In this document: positions 18,840 through 26,258 of the stretch, piece by piece
Position numbering within the stretch: position 1 is the first letter of the stretch
Layout: each line of letters opens with the position of its first letter
DNA from: JBNLAN01 sp050302175
GTDB lineage: Bacteria; Pseudomonadota; Zetaproteobacteria; Mariprofundales; Mariprofundaceae
Direction: 5' to 3'
Length of the DNA: 64,000 nt
NCBI GenBank assembly: GCA_050302175.1
Contig: JBNLAN010000010.1
Span: forward strand, 71,751 to 135,750
Made by a program: the position numbers and the translations under genes
Notes under the pieces: model-generated
Told to the model about the DNA's origin: nothing
What the model saw: only the letters and a program-made list of their open reading frames with translations
The model's database searches: none

Positions 18840-19013
18840 CTAATTATGCCGGTCGTGATGCGAACGCTCATGGCTATCATGATAATCACGATCCCCGCCG
18901 CCATCCCTGTGCGGCCCTGTCGAAATAGCCAGACAGCCGGACAATAGTGTGCCAAGCAGCATGAGAAGTATGATTCCAGACGTTGCTTTTAGCTTTTTTG
19001 AAGTGCTCGACAT
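18840..19013 (-). CDS. Small His-rich lipoprotein (57 aa)
   Basis: A 57-residue open frame in the otherwise empty 299-base ffh-guaA spacer. It starts MSSTSKKLKATSG, has a hydrophobic core IILLMLLGTLL and a clear lipobox LLSGC with Cys27. The predicted mature lipoprotein is only 31 residues, with Gly/Asp/Arg and six His in the last 13 residues (HDSHERSHHDRHN). AAGGAG lies seven bases before the ATG, which supports translation. No family is recognised. A metal-binding envelope role is possible from the His-rich tail but is only inference. Confidence 0.72.
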   Translation of the reverse strand: MSSTSKKLKATSGIILLMLLGTLLSGCLAISTGPHRDGGGDRDYHDSHERSHHDRHN

Positions 19014-19061
19014 CTTTATCTCCTTACGAATCGTTTCGGCCTACGAAAACCATGCCGCCCA

Positions 19062-20609
19062 TTACTCCCACTCGATGGTGGCAGGCGGCTTGCCGGACAC
19101 ATCGTAGACCACACGGTTAATACCGCGCACCTCGTTGATAATGCGGTTCGACACCTTCGCCAACAACGAGTGCGGCAACTCCGCCCAATGCGCAGTCATA
19201 AAGTCCTGCGTCTGGACTGCTCTAAGTGCCACTACCCACTCGTAGGTGCGGCCATCGCCCATCACACCGACCGAACGCACCGGAAGAAACACCACGAAGG
19301 CCTGGCTGGTCTTGTCGTACCAGCCGGAGGCGCGCAGCTCCTCGATAAAAATCGCATCGGCCAGACGCAGGATATCGGCGTATTCCTTTTTGACTTCGCC
19401 AAGAATGCGCACGCCGAGCCCCGGGCCCGGGAAGGGATGGCGATACACCATCTCGCGCGGCAAACCAAGCGCCACACCCAGCTCGCGCACCTCATCTTTG
19501 AACAGATCGCGCAGCGGCTCCAAGAGCTTCAGATGCAACGTATCAGGAAGACCGCCCACGTTGTGATGGCTCTTGATGGTGTGCGCTTTTTTGGTTTTGG
19601 AACCTGCCGATTCGATCACGTCCGGATAGATGGTGCCCTGCGCCAGCCATTTGGCTTTCGGAAGCTTCTCGGCCTCTTCCTGGAAAATATGCACGAATTC
19701 GCGGCCGATAATTTTGCGCTTGGCTTCGGGGTCGGACTCGCCCGCCAGCGCGGAAAGAAAACGGTCAGCAGCATCGACATGATCAACCTTCACGCCGAGA
19801 TTACCGGCGAAGGTCTCCATTACCTGCTTGGCTTCATTGAGACGCAGCAGACCATTGTCCACGAAAATACAGGTGAGCTGGTCGCCGATGGCGCGCTGCA
19901 AAAGAGCCGCCGCCACCGATGAGTCCACACCGCCGGAGAGGCCAAGAATCACCTCATCGTCTCCGACCTGCTCACGAATATGCGCCACCGCCTCGTCGAT
20001 AAAATGCGGCATGGTCCACTCGCGGCCGCAACCACAGATTTCGTGCACGAAACGGGAGAGGAGTGCCTTGCCCTGATGCGTGTGAGTCACTTCCGGATGG
20101 AACTGCACTGCATAGAAGCGGCGCTCTTCGTCGGCCATGCCGGAGATCGGGGTGGAGTCGTTGGAGCAGATCACATGGAAACCATCCGGCAGACTTGCCA
20201 CCTTGTCGCCGTGACTCATCCAGACATCCAACACACCACCCTCGCGATCCTCGATACCCTTGAGTAACGCAGAGTTGCCGCTGGTCAGTACTTCAGCATA
20301 ACCGAATTCGCGTACATGGCCTGTCTCCACCGCACCGCCCAGTTGCACCGCCATGGTATGCATACCGTAGCAGATGCCGAGCACCGGCACACCAAGCTCG
20401 AACACCACCTGAGGCGCCTTCGGAGTCTCCTCCTCGTATACGGAATTGGGGCCGCCGGAGAGAATGATGCCGGCAGGAGCAAAGGCACGGATATCTTCGG
20501 CAGACATGTCCCACGGGTGCAGCTCGGAATAGACTTCGGCCTCGCGCACACGCCGCGCAATCAGCTGCGTGTACTGGGAACCGAAATCAAGAATCAGTAT
20601 TTTTTCCAA
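19062..20609 (-). CDS. guaA: GMP synthase (glutamine-hydrolysing)
   Basis: A 515-residue two-domain enzyme converting XMP to GMP. The class-I amidotransferase domain has the nucleophile Cys in VLGICYGMHTM (about residue 80) and the His/Glu pair in VQFHPEVTH. The ATP-pyrophosphatase domain has LSGGVDSSVAA (about 224-234), and the dimerisation domain ends PPATIEWE. The apparent start is TTG at 20609 with only a weak GGTGG upstream, which lies in the inverted repeat between guaA and guaB. It follows guaB in the usual order. Confidence 0.96.
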   Translation of the reverse strand: MEKILILDFGSQYTQLIARRVREAEVYSELHPWDMSAEDIRAFAPAGIILSGGPNSVYEEETPKAPQVVFELGVPVLGICYGMHTMAVQLGGAVETGHVREFGYAEVLTSGNSALLKGIEDREGGVLDVWMSHGDKVASLPDGFHVICSNDSTPISGMADEERRFYAVQFHPEVTHTHQGKALLSRFVHEICGCGREWTMPHFIDEAVAHIREQVGDDEVILGLSGGVDSSVAAALLQRAIGDQLTCIFVDNGLLRLNEAKQVMETFAGNLGVKVDHVDAADRFLSALAGESDPEAKRKIIGREFVHIFQEEAEKLPKAKWLAQGTIYPDVIESAGSKTKKAHTIKSHHNVGGLPDTLHLKLLEPLRDLFKDEVRELGVALGLPREMVYRHPFPGPGLGVRILGEVKKEYADILRLADAIFIEELRASGWYDKTSQAFVVFLPVRSVGVMGDGRTYEWVVALRAVQTQDFMTAHWAELPHSLLAKVSNRIINEVRGINRVVYDVSGKPPATIEWE

Positions 20610-20615
20610 TGTATT

Positions 20616-20680
20616 ACCACCGAGACACAGAGACGCAGAGGAATAGAGAATCGAATCTCTGCACTCTGCGCCTCCATGGT
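20616..20680. repeat. Imperfect inverted repeat in the guaB-guaA spacer
   Basis: Two arms of about 24 bases, one starting ACCACCGAGACACAGAG and the other (reverse complement) ACCATGGAGGCGCAGAG, face each other around a short centre. This resembles a widely dispersed intergenic palindrome of the ACCACAGAGACACAGAG type seen in many bacteria. It fills almost the whole 79-base spacer and supplies the sequence just upstream of the guaA start. Confidence 0.65.
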
Positions 20681-20688
20681 TAATTATT

Positions 20689-22164
20689 TCAGGATTCGAA
20701 CCTGTAGTTAGGCGCCTCTTCTGTAATGGTCACATCATGCACATGCGACTCGCGCAGTCCCGCACCGGTGATCTTCACGAACTTGGCGCGCTCGTGAAAA
20801 TCGACAATGCTCGCAGCTCCCGTATAGCCCATGGCAGCACGCAGACCACCCACCAGCTGGTGCAGGATATCGGTAAGCTGTCCCTTGTAGGCCACGCGGC
20901 CTTCGATCCCTTCCGGAACCAGCTTCATCGCCTCATCCACATCACCCTGGAAGTAGCGATCCTTCGATCCCTTCTTCATGGCACCGATCGAGCCCATGCC
21001 GCGGTAGGCCTTGTAGGTGCGGCCCTGGTAGAGAATTTTCTCGCCGGGTGCCTCCTCGGTGCCGGCAAACATGGAACCGAACATGCAGCAGGAAGCGCCT
21101 GCCGCCATCGCCTTGGCAAAATCGCCGGAGAATTTGATACCGCCATCGCCAATAATCGGTACACCTGCATCTTTGGCCGCTGCCGCGCACTGCATGATGG
21201 CGGTCAGTTGCGGCACGCCCACGCCGGCCACGATACGGGTGGTGCAGATTGAGCCCGGCCCGATACCCACCTTTACGCCGTCTGCGCCCACTTTAATCAA
21301 ATCACGCGTCGCCTCAGGCGTGGCCACATTGCCGCCAATCACCTGAATGGCATCGCCGTGCTGTTTCTTGATTTCGCACACCTGATCGATCACGCCTTTG
21401 GAGTGGCCATGCGCGGTATCCACCACAACCACATCGAGGCCGGCGGCGAGCAGGGCCTCGAAACGCTGCATCTCCTTATCACCCACACCAATGGCAGCAG
21501 CCACCAGCAACCGACCAAGATCGTCGCGCACCGCTTTCGGGAAGGCGGAGGCCTTCTCGATATCGCGCACGGTCATCATGCCGACAAGCTGATCATCTTT
21601 GCCCAGTACCGGGAGTTTCTCGATGCGGTGCTCGCGAAACAGATTCTTGCAGAAATCGATATCGGCACCCTGCTTAACGGTGACCAAACGATCACGCGGG
21701 GTCATCATTTCAGAAACCAGTTTCTTGCTGTCCGATTCAAAGCGGATATCGCGATTGGTGATAATGCCGCAGACTTTCCCTGAAGCATCTAGCACCGGGT
21801 AGCCGGAAAAGCCATTCTCTGCAGAAAGCTTGTGTATCTGCGCCAGCGTCATATCCGCGGTTACGGTCAGCGGCTCCTGCACCACTCCCGCTTCATAACG
21901 CTTCACACGCTTCACTTCAGCAGCCTGCTCGGCCAAAGTCAGATTCTTGTGAATCACACCGATCCCGCCTTCCTGCGCCAAGGCAATTGCAGTGGCAGAT
22001 TCGGTAACGGTATCCATGGCTGCGGACACTACGGGAATATTCAGCTTGATCTTTTTAGTGAACCAGGAGGAGGTCTCCACCGTTTTCGGCATCACAGAGC
22101 TGGCCTGAGGCACCAGCAACACATCATCAAATGTCAGACCTTCTTCGAGTTTGTGATCGCTCAT
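20689..22164 (-). CDS. guaB: IMP dehydrogenase
   Basis: A 491-residue enzyme oxidising IMP to XMP with NAD, the committed step of GMP synthesis. The catalytic domain is split by two CBS domains (about 95-205: MTPRDRLVTVK, MMTVRDIEKA). The active-site loop is GPGSICTTRIVAGVGVPQ with the catalytic Cys near residue 305. The flap region MGSIGAMKKGSKDRYFQ and the C-terminal 'RESHVHDVTITEEAPNY' are typical. The start has AGGAGG upstream. It forms a guaBA unit. Confidence 0.97.
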   Translation of the reverse strand: MSDHKLEEGLTFDDVLLVPQASSVMPKTVETSSWFTKKIKLNIPVVSAAMDTVTESATAIALAQEGGIGVIHKNLTLAEQAAEVKRVKRYEAGVVQEPLTVTADMTLAQIHKLSAENGFSGYPVLDASGKVCGIITNRDIRFESDSKKLVSEMMTPRDRLVTVKQGADIDFCKNLFREHRIEKLPVLGKDDQLVGMMTVRDIEKASAFPKAVRDDLGRLLVAAAIGVGDKEMQRFEALLAAGLDVVVVDTAHGHSKGVIDQVCEIKKQHGDAIQVIGGNVATPEATRDLIKVGADGVKVGIGPGSICTTRIVAGVGVPQLTAIMQCAAAAKDAGVPIIGDGGIKFSGDFAKAMAAGASCCMFGSMFAGTEEAPGEKILYQGRTYKAYRGMGSIGAMKKGSKDRYFQGDVDEAMKLVPEGIEGRVAYKGQLTDILHQLVGGLRAAMGYTGAASIVDFHERAKFVKITGAGLRESHVHDVTITEEAPNYRFES

Positions 22165-22253
22165 GCTGCGATTACCTCCTGATGAAAGCGCCGCATCCTA
22201 GCGCATCTGCGTGACACCTGAAAGAGACGCTGTATTCGAACCCTTATGCCCGC

Positions 22254-22289
22254 GTGTCACAGTTTAGCCACACCCGTGCCCCATAAATA
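22254..22289 (+). promoter_or_regulatory. Candidate Pho box and -10 for the plcP operon
   Basis: Two heptamers in 11-base phase, GTGTCAC (22254-22260) and TAGCCAC (22265-22271), are separated by AGTT. The PhoB consensus is CTGTCAT-N4-CTGTCAC; the first copy fits well and the second only partly. About ten bases downstream is an AT-rich -10 candidate (CATAAAT, 22282-22288), the spacing expected for PhoB-activated promoters. It ends 26 bases before the plcP start. Confidence 0.35.
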
Positions 22290-22315
22290 TCACAAAACAC
22301 CAGCAGTCTACGCAC

Positions 22316-23122
22316 ATGCTTAAGGTGCGCTCCATTTTTCTATCGGATATTCATTTGGGCACGCGCTCGTGTCAGGCTGAACGGCTGCTTGGATTTTTAC
22401 GCGAATACGAATCCGAAAACACGTTTCTAATCGGTGACATTATCGATTTCTGGTGTATGAATCGAAGCATCCAGTGGTCGAATGCGCAAAATACCGTCAT
22501 CCAGAAGCTTTTGAGGCGCGCACGGCATGGCGAAAACATTATCTTCATTCCCGGCAACCATGATGAGGCCTTGCGCGACTATACCGGCATCACCTTTGGC
22601 GGTATAAAAGTTGAGGAGGAGTTCGTTCACGCCACTGCCGACGGCAGGCATTTCCTGCTCGTGCATGGCGATGCATACGACCAGGTCATACGTTATCACC
22701 GCTGGATCGCTATCCTCGGTGATATCGGCTACGACCTGCTGGTTCGCATCAACGGCATCCTCTCCTGGTGTCGCAGGCAACTGCACATATCCGGCTACTG
22801 GTCTTTGGCCGGTTACGCCAAACGTCGCATAAAATCAGCACTGCAGTTTATTTTCGATTTCGAAAACGCCGTGACTCACGCGGCCAAGAATCGCGGCCTG
22901 GACGGTGTGATCTGCGGCCATATCCACTGGGCAACCCTCCGCGAAATTGACGGCATCACCTATGCCAATTGCGGTGACTGGGTGGATAGCTGCACCGCCA
23001 TCGTCGAACACCTGGATGGCCGGCTGGAACTGATCGAATGGCAAGAGCCAGAGCACCCTTCTCATCCCACCCCAACAACCGATACCACATTACTGGACAA
23101 GGAGCATGCATGCGTATCCTGA
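22316..23122 (+). CDS. plcP: PlcP-type phospholipase C (metallophosphoesterase)
   Basis: A 268-residue calcineurin-like phosphoesterase with all metal motifs: FLSDIHLG, IGDIIDFW, FIPGNHDE, LVHGD and VICGHIHWA. It is related to LpxH-like UDP-diacylglucosamine hydrolases, but the C-terminal signature DGVICGHIH...YANCGDWVDSCTAIVEH is typical of PlcP. PlcP is the phospholipase C that alphaproteobacteria and other marine bacteria use to turn membrane phospholipids into diacylglycerol under phosphate starvation. The gene overlaps a glycosyltransferase by 13 bases and is followed by dgkA, the context expected for PlcP rather than LpxH. A lipid A role remains the alternative. Confidence 0.82.
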   Translation: MLKVRSIFLSDIHLGTRSCQAERLLGFLREYESENTFLIGDIIDFWCMNRSIQWSNAQNTVIQKLLRRARHGENIIFIPGNHDEALRDYTGITFGGIKVEEEFVHATADGRHFLLVHGDAYDQVIRYHRWIAILGDIGYDLLVRINGILSWCRRQLHISGYWSLAGYAKRRIKSALQFIFDFENAVTHAAKNRGLDGVICGHIHWATLREIDGITYANCGDWVDSCTAIVEHLDGRLELIEWQEPEHPSHPTPTTDTTLLDKEHACVS

Positions 23123-24246
23123 TGGTTTCCGATGTTTATTTCCCGCGTGTCAACGGCGTGTCATCGGCGGTCAATACCTACCGACGCACCCTGCTGAACG
23201 AAGGCATTGAAATACGGCTGGTTGCGCCCGATTACGGAGAAACCACCGAAGATGAAAGCTGGATCACCCGCGTACCGTCACGACCTGTGCCGCGCGACCC
23301 TGAGGATCGCATCATGCGCTGGTCGGCACTGGTCAAAGCGGTGGAAAAGGAGGCCGAATCGTGCGACCTGATCCACGTACAGACACCTTTTCTCGCACAC
23401 TACGCTGCCGCCAAAGTGGCTCGCAAACTGAAGCTTCCACTGATCCTGAGCTACCACACCCTGTTCGAAGAGTATTTTCACCATTACATCCCTTTCCTTC
23501 CGGCCACCTTCCTAAAAGCCATCGCACGCCGCATTTCTCGAAACCAGTGCAATGAGGTGGACAGCGTTATCGTGCCATCCACCGCCATGCAGGAGCGCCT
23601 GCAGGACTATGGCGTGAAAAAAACGATGCAGATACTCCCCACCGGAATTCCGCTGGATAAATTCAATGCCGGTGACGGTCTCCGTTTCCGGAAACAACAC
23701 AATATATCGCCGCAGCGTCCGATTGCGCTGTTTGTCGGGCGCGTCGCATACGAAAAAAATATCGGCTTTTTGCTGGAAAGCCTGGAGATCGCCCGCCTGA
23801 GAATGCCGGACATCCTACTCATCGTCACGGGTGACGGCCCAGCGCTCGAATACCTGCGGCGTGAAGCGCATCATCGGCAGCTGGACGACAATGTGCTGTT
23901 TCTCGGCTACATGGATCGCCTGCGCGAATTACCGGACTGCTATGCATCTGCCAACGTCTTCGTGTTTGCTTCGCGCACGGAAACACAGGGATTGGTGCTG
24001 ATCGAGGCAATGGCCATGGGTGTGCCGGTTGTTGCACTTTCCAGAATGGGTACCACCGACATTCTGGCGGCGCGTCGCGGCGCCGTGGTTCCGGATGACG
24101 ATCCTGAGATATTTGCGCATGAACTGACTGCATTGCTGCAAGACCCGGACCGACAGGAAAAACTGGCGCAGGAAGCCCGGGAGCATGCTCGCCGCTGGGA
24201 TGAAACAGTACTGGCCCGCCGCCTGGCCGCCGTTTATCGCAGTTAA
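23110..24246 (+). CDS. Family-4 glycosyltransferase, probable glycolipid synthase
   Basis: A 378-residue GT-B glycosyltransferase. The N-terminus MRILMVSDVYFPRVNGVSSAV is the acceptor-side Rossmann fold and includes the Gly-rich turn. The C-terminal half has ALFVGRVAYEKNIGFLLES and the EX7E donor motif (TETQGLVLIEAMAMG, about 297-311). The ATG at 23110 has AAGGAG seven bases upstream and lies within the end of plcP. This family includes the Agt glycosyltransferases that add sugar to diacylglycerol next to plcP, making non-phosphorus glycolipids. The sugar cannot be predicted from sequence. Confidence 0.82.
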   Translation: MRILMVSDVYFPRVNGVSSAVNTYRRTLLNEGIEIRLVAPDYGETTEDESWITRVPSRPVPRDPEDRIMRWSALVKAVEKEAESCDLIHVQTPFLAHYAAAKVARKLKLPLILSYHTLFEEYFHHYIPFLPATFLKAIARRISRNQCNEVDSVIVPSTAMQERLQDYGVKKTMQILPTGIPLDKFNAGDGLRFRKQHNISPQRPIALFVGRVAYEKNIGFLLESLEIARLRMPDILLIVTGDGPALEYLRREAHHRQLDDNVLFLGYMDRLRELPDCYASANVFVFASRTETQGLVLIEAMAMGVPVVALSRMGTTDILAARRGAVVPDDDPEIFAHELTALLQDPDRQEKLAQEAREHARRWDETVLARRLAAVYRS

Positions 24247-24258
24247 AGGATCCCCTGT

Positions 24259-24630
24259 ATGACCGAGAGCCCGTTCAAAGGGAAAACAGGGCTGCGCCGC
24301 ATATGGAATGCCTTCAATTATTCACTGGCCGGCTTACGTGCCGCCTTCAGGCATGAAGATGCATTCCGACAGGAGGCCATCCTCGCCACCATTCTGTTGC
24401 CACTGGCCTTTTGGTTCAATGTGTCGGCCAGTGAACGCACGCTGATGGTTTTTTCCATCCTGCTCGTTCTCATTGTCGAATTACTGAATTCGGCGATAGA
24501 AGCCACCGTCGACCGCATTTCGCTGGACAACCACCGTCTGGCCAAACGCGCCAAGGATATCGGCAGCGCCGCAGTATTCATCGCCCTGCTCAATGTGGTC
24601 ATGGTATGGGGTCTTATCCTGGTCGGCTGA
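24259..24630 (+). CDS. dgkA: Diacylglycerol kinase
   Basis: A 123-residue integral membrane kinase with three transmembrane helices and the family signature ELLNSAIEATVDRIS (residues 74-88), plus the N-terminal amphipathic region and 'RQEAILATILLPLAFW'. DgkA phosphorylates diacylglycerol to phosphatidic acid, returning it to phospholipid synthesis. It lies 12 bases after the glycosyltransferase. In this operon it would balance diacylglycerol released by PlcP. Confidence 0.95.
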   Translation: MTESPFKGKTGLRRIWNAFNYSLAGLRAAFRHEDAFRQEAILATILLPLAFWFNVSASERTLMVFSILLVLIVELLNSAIEATVDRISLDNHRLAKRAKDIGSAAVFIALLNVVMVWGLILVG

Positions 24631-24696
24631 TGAATGCCTGATACAGTGGAACCGTCCGGCGACTGAAGGCGGGCAGGTATGAGATTTGCAATACAC

Positions 24697-24722
24697 AGGG
24701 GCGCCGAAGCGCCCCCTTTTTT
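24697..24722 (+). terminator. Intrinsic terminator after dgkA
   Basis: GGGGCGC and GCGCCCC pair around a four-base CGAA loop, followed by six T. It lies 67 bases after the dgkA stop and ends the plcP operon. Confidence 0.85.
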
Positions 24723-24753
24723 ACCAAAACGAGGTACCCCTCGCCGGCTAACC

Positions 24754-26019
24754 TCAAGGGCAGGCCCCGCAATCAGCATCATTCTGACAATCAGGCGCAG
24801 GACCTGTGATCGCAAAGCTGATCTGGAAAAGTGGATTATCAACAGTATCTTCGTTCCATTGACTGTTCCTTTGAGGGTTATCATTATTAAAACCACTCGG
24901 ACACATCAAGGTATTTGTGCTGCCATCAGTGGCCGTTCCCGAACCGGGATGCATGAGTGACATCACATGCCCCAATTCGTGTGCCAAATGTGTGAAGTCG
25001 ACGCCAAAGTCGGCATTTTCATCACTACTAACAATTTTGGCACTCGCCTGACCGGAAGAAACGGTACCACCTCCTCCCCACAGCGTTTGTGGATCAAATT
25101 CGTTTACAAAAAATACCTCGATGCAATCATCTTCATCAACGGTCGCTAACAACCCGGTCAACTCATCCATTGAGAAGGTCCCGTATTGAGGCTCCTGAAT
25201 CGTTATCCAGTCACGCACTTCAAAAATCACGTCGGCCTTACGCCATTGCGTGTCTGCCCCCGGCATTCCGAAATTCAGGCCATCCCCGGAAAACGACGGG
25301 GAAGATGAAAAGCAGGTTCCCGGTGTTTCGATTCGAACAGGCTGCACGCACAACTTACGTACTGCCTCGATATAAAAGCCTACAACAATATCAACGGGGA
25401 TTAATTCTGTAGAAAGGCGGTAATCCCTGGTTTTCAATTTTGCAGTAGTGCCTGGATTCAAGCGCCACTGAATATCACCTTTCATTCGGGTCGGCTTCTT
25501 TGAATCGCTTGCATTGTTCGCAATCGCCTTCGCCATCGCTTCTTTATCCAAAGTCAGGCTGAAATCAATACTGGCCGGCTGCGTTAAGGTAGGATAAACG
25601 TGCTGTTCCGGGGTTACTTTCAGATTCGAAAACTCCCGAAACCATGGGACGTCAACCTGTCCCTTCACCTTCCCCGCAAGTACACCATTCTCTACGTCAT
25701 ATTTTATGGCGCTGTTATGTTTGCCGACAAAACCGAATACTCCCGTATTTTGTCGTTGCGGCGATTTTGGCTTTTCCATAAGGATTAAAGTTTGGTCGAC
25801 TTTAAACAGAGCCAGTGTAATGGATACGATCTTCGCCTGATTTCTTTCATTGATGCGAATATGCGCATTCAGTTTTCCGGAAACTCTCTGTTTAGCGTCT
25901 ACAGTAACGAGCGTCGCTTGAACATCATCGCTAACGATCATTTCCAGAGCCTCTTTCGAAAAAGCATCAGCGGGAAAAATAAAAGCGCATAGAAATAGCG
26001 CCACAATAACATTTTTCAT
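24754..26019 (-). CDS. Secreted metzincin-like zinc metalloprotease
   Basis: A 421-residue protein with a signal peptide (MKNVIVALFLCAFIFPADA). Residues about 25-260 form an unrecognised beta-rich region. The C-terminal third carries THLAHELGHVMSLMHPG, a HEXXHX5H zinc site like metzincins but with Ser in place of the usual Gly. It is followed by a Met-turn-like TLMCPSG. The extreme C-terminus has four Cys (DCQNDADCGACP). The ATG at 26019 has GGAGG upstream. Composition is AT-richer than its neighbours, and it lies alone between two terminators, suggesting an accessory gene. The substrate is unknown. Confidence 0.78.
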   Translation of the reverse strand: MKNVIVALFLCAFIFPADAFSKEALEMIVSDDVQATLVTVDAKQRVSGKLNAHIRINERNQAKIVSITLALFKVDQTLILMEKPKSPQRQNTGVFGFVGKHNSAIKYDVENGVLAGKVKGQVDVPWFREFSNLKVTPEQHVYPTLTQPASIDFSLTLDKEAMAKAIANNASDSKKPTRMKGDIQWRLNPGTTAKLKTRDYRLSTELIPVDIVVGFYIEAVRKLCVQPVRIETPGTCFSSSPSFSGDGLNFGMPGADTQWRKADVIFEVRDWITIQEPQYGTFSMDELTGLLATVDEDDCIEVFFVNEFDPQTLWGGGGTVSSGQASAKIVSSDENADFGVDFTHLAHELGHVMSLMHPGSGTATDGSTNTLMCPSGFNNDNPQRNSQWNEDTVDNPLFQISFAITGPAPDCQNDADCGACP

Positions 26020-26210
26020 GATTTTTAATCCTCCACATAGATAACTGACACACATACGTGTGAACGACCCTCAGTATGTTCAGTGTTTATTTCCCATATG
26101 CAGTGTGGTTTATCTCTAGTCGACATGTCAAGTTGATACGGAATAATCCCGTCACTTTGAGAGAGATAATATTCTAAAAAATGTGTCAGAGGGGTTGTAT
26201 TTACCACGTC

Positions 26211-26235
26211 AAAGGGGGCGCATGATGCGCCCCCT
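26211..26235 (-). terminator. Terminator-like hairpin after nifJ
   Basis: A GGGGGCGC / GCGCCCCC palindrome with a small loop sits 24 bases past the nifJ stop. The T tract on the minus strand is only three bases, so termination may be partial or Rho-dependent. The rest of the 239-base spacer up to the protease gene holds nothing recognisable. Confidence 0.5.
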
Positions 26236-26258
26236 CTCTGTTTTGGATATAAGCCCGA

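Noticed and set aside
22211..22260. Inverted GTGACAC/GTGTCAC pair upstream of plcP as a hairpin
   Set aside because: The arms are 36 bases apart without further pairing; the right arm is better explained as part of a Pho-box-like repeat.
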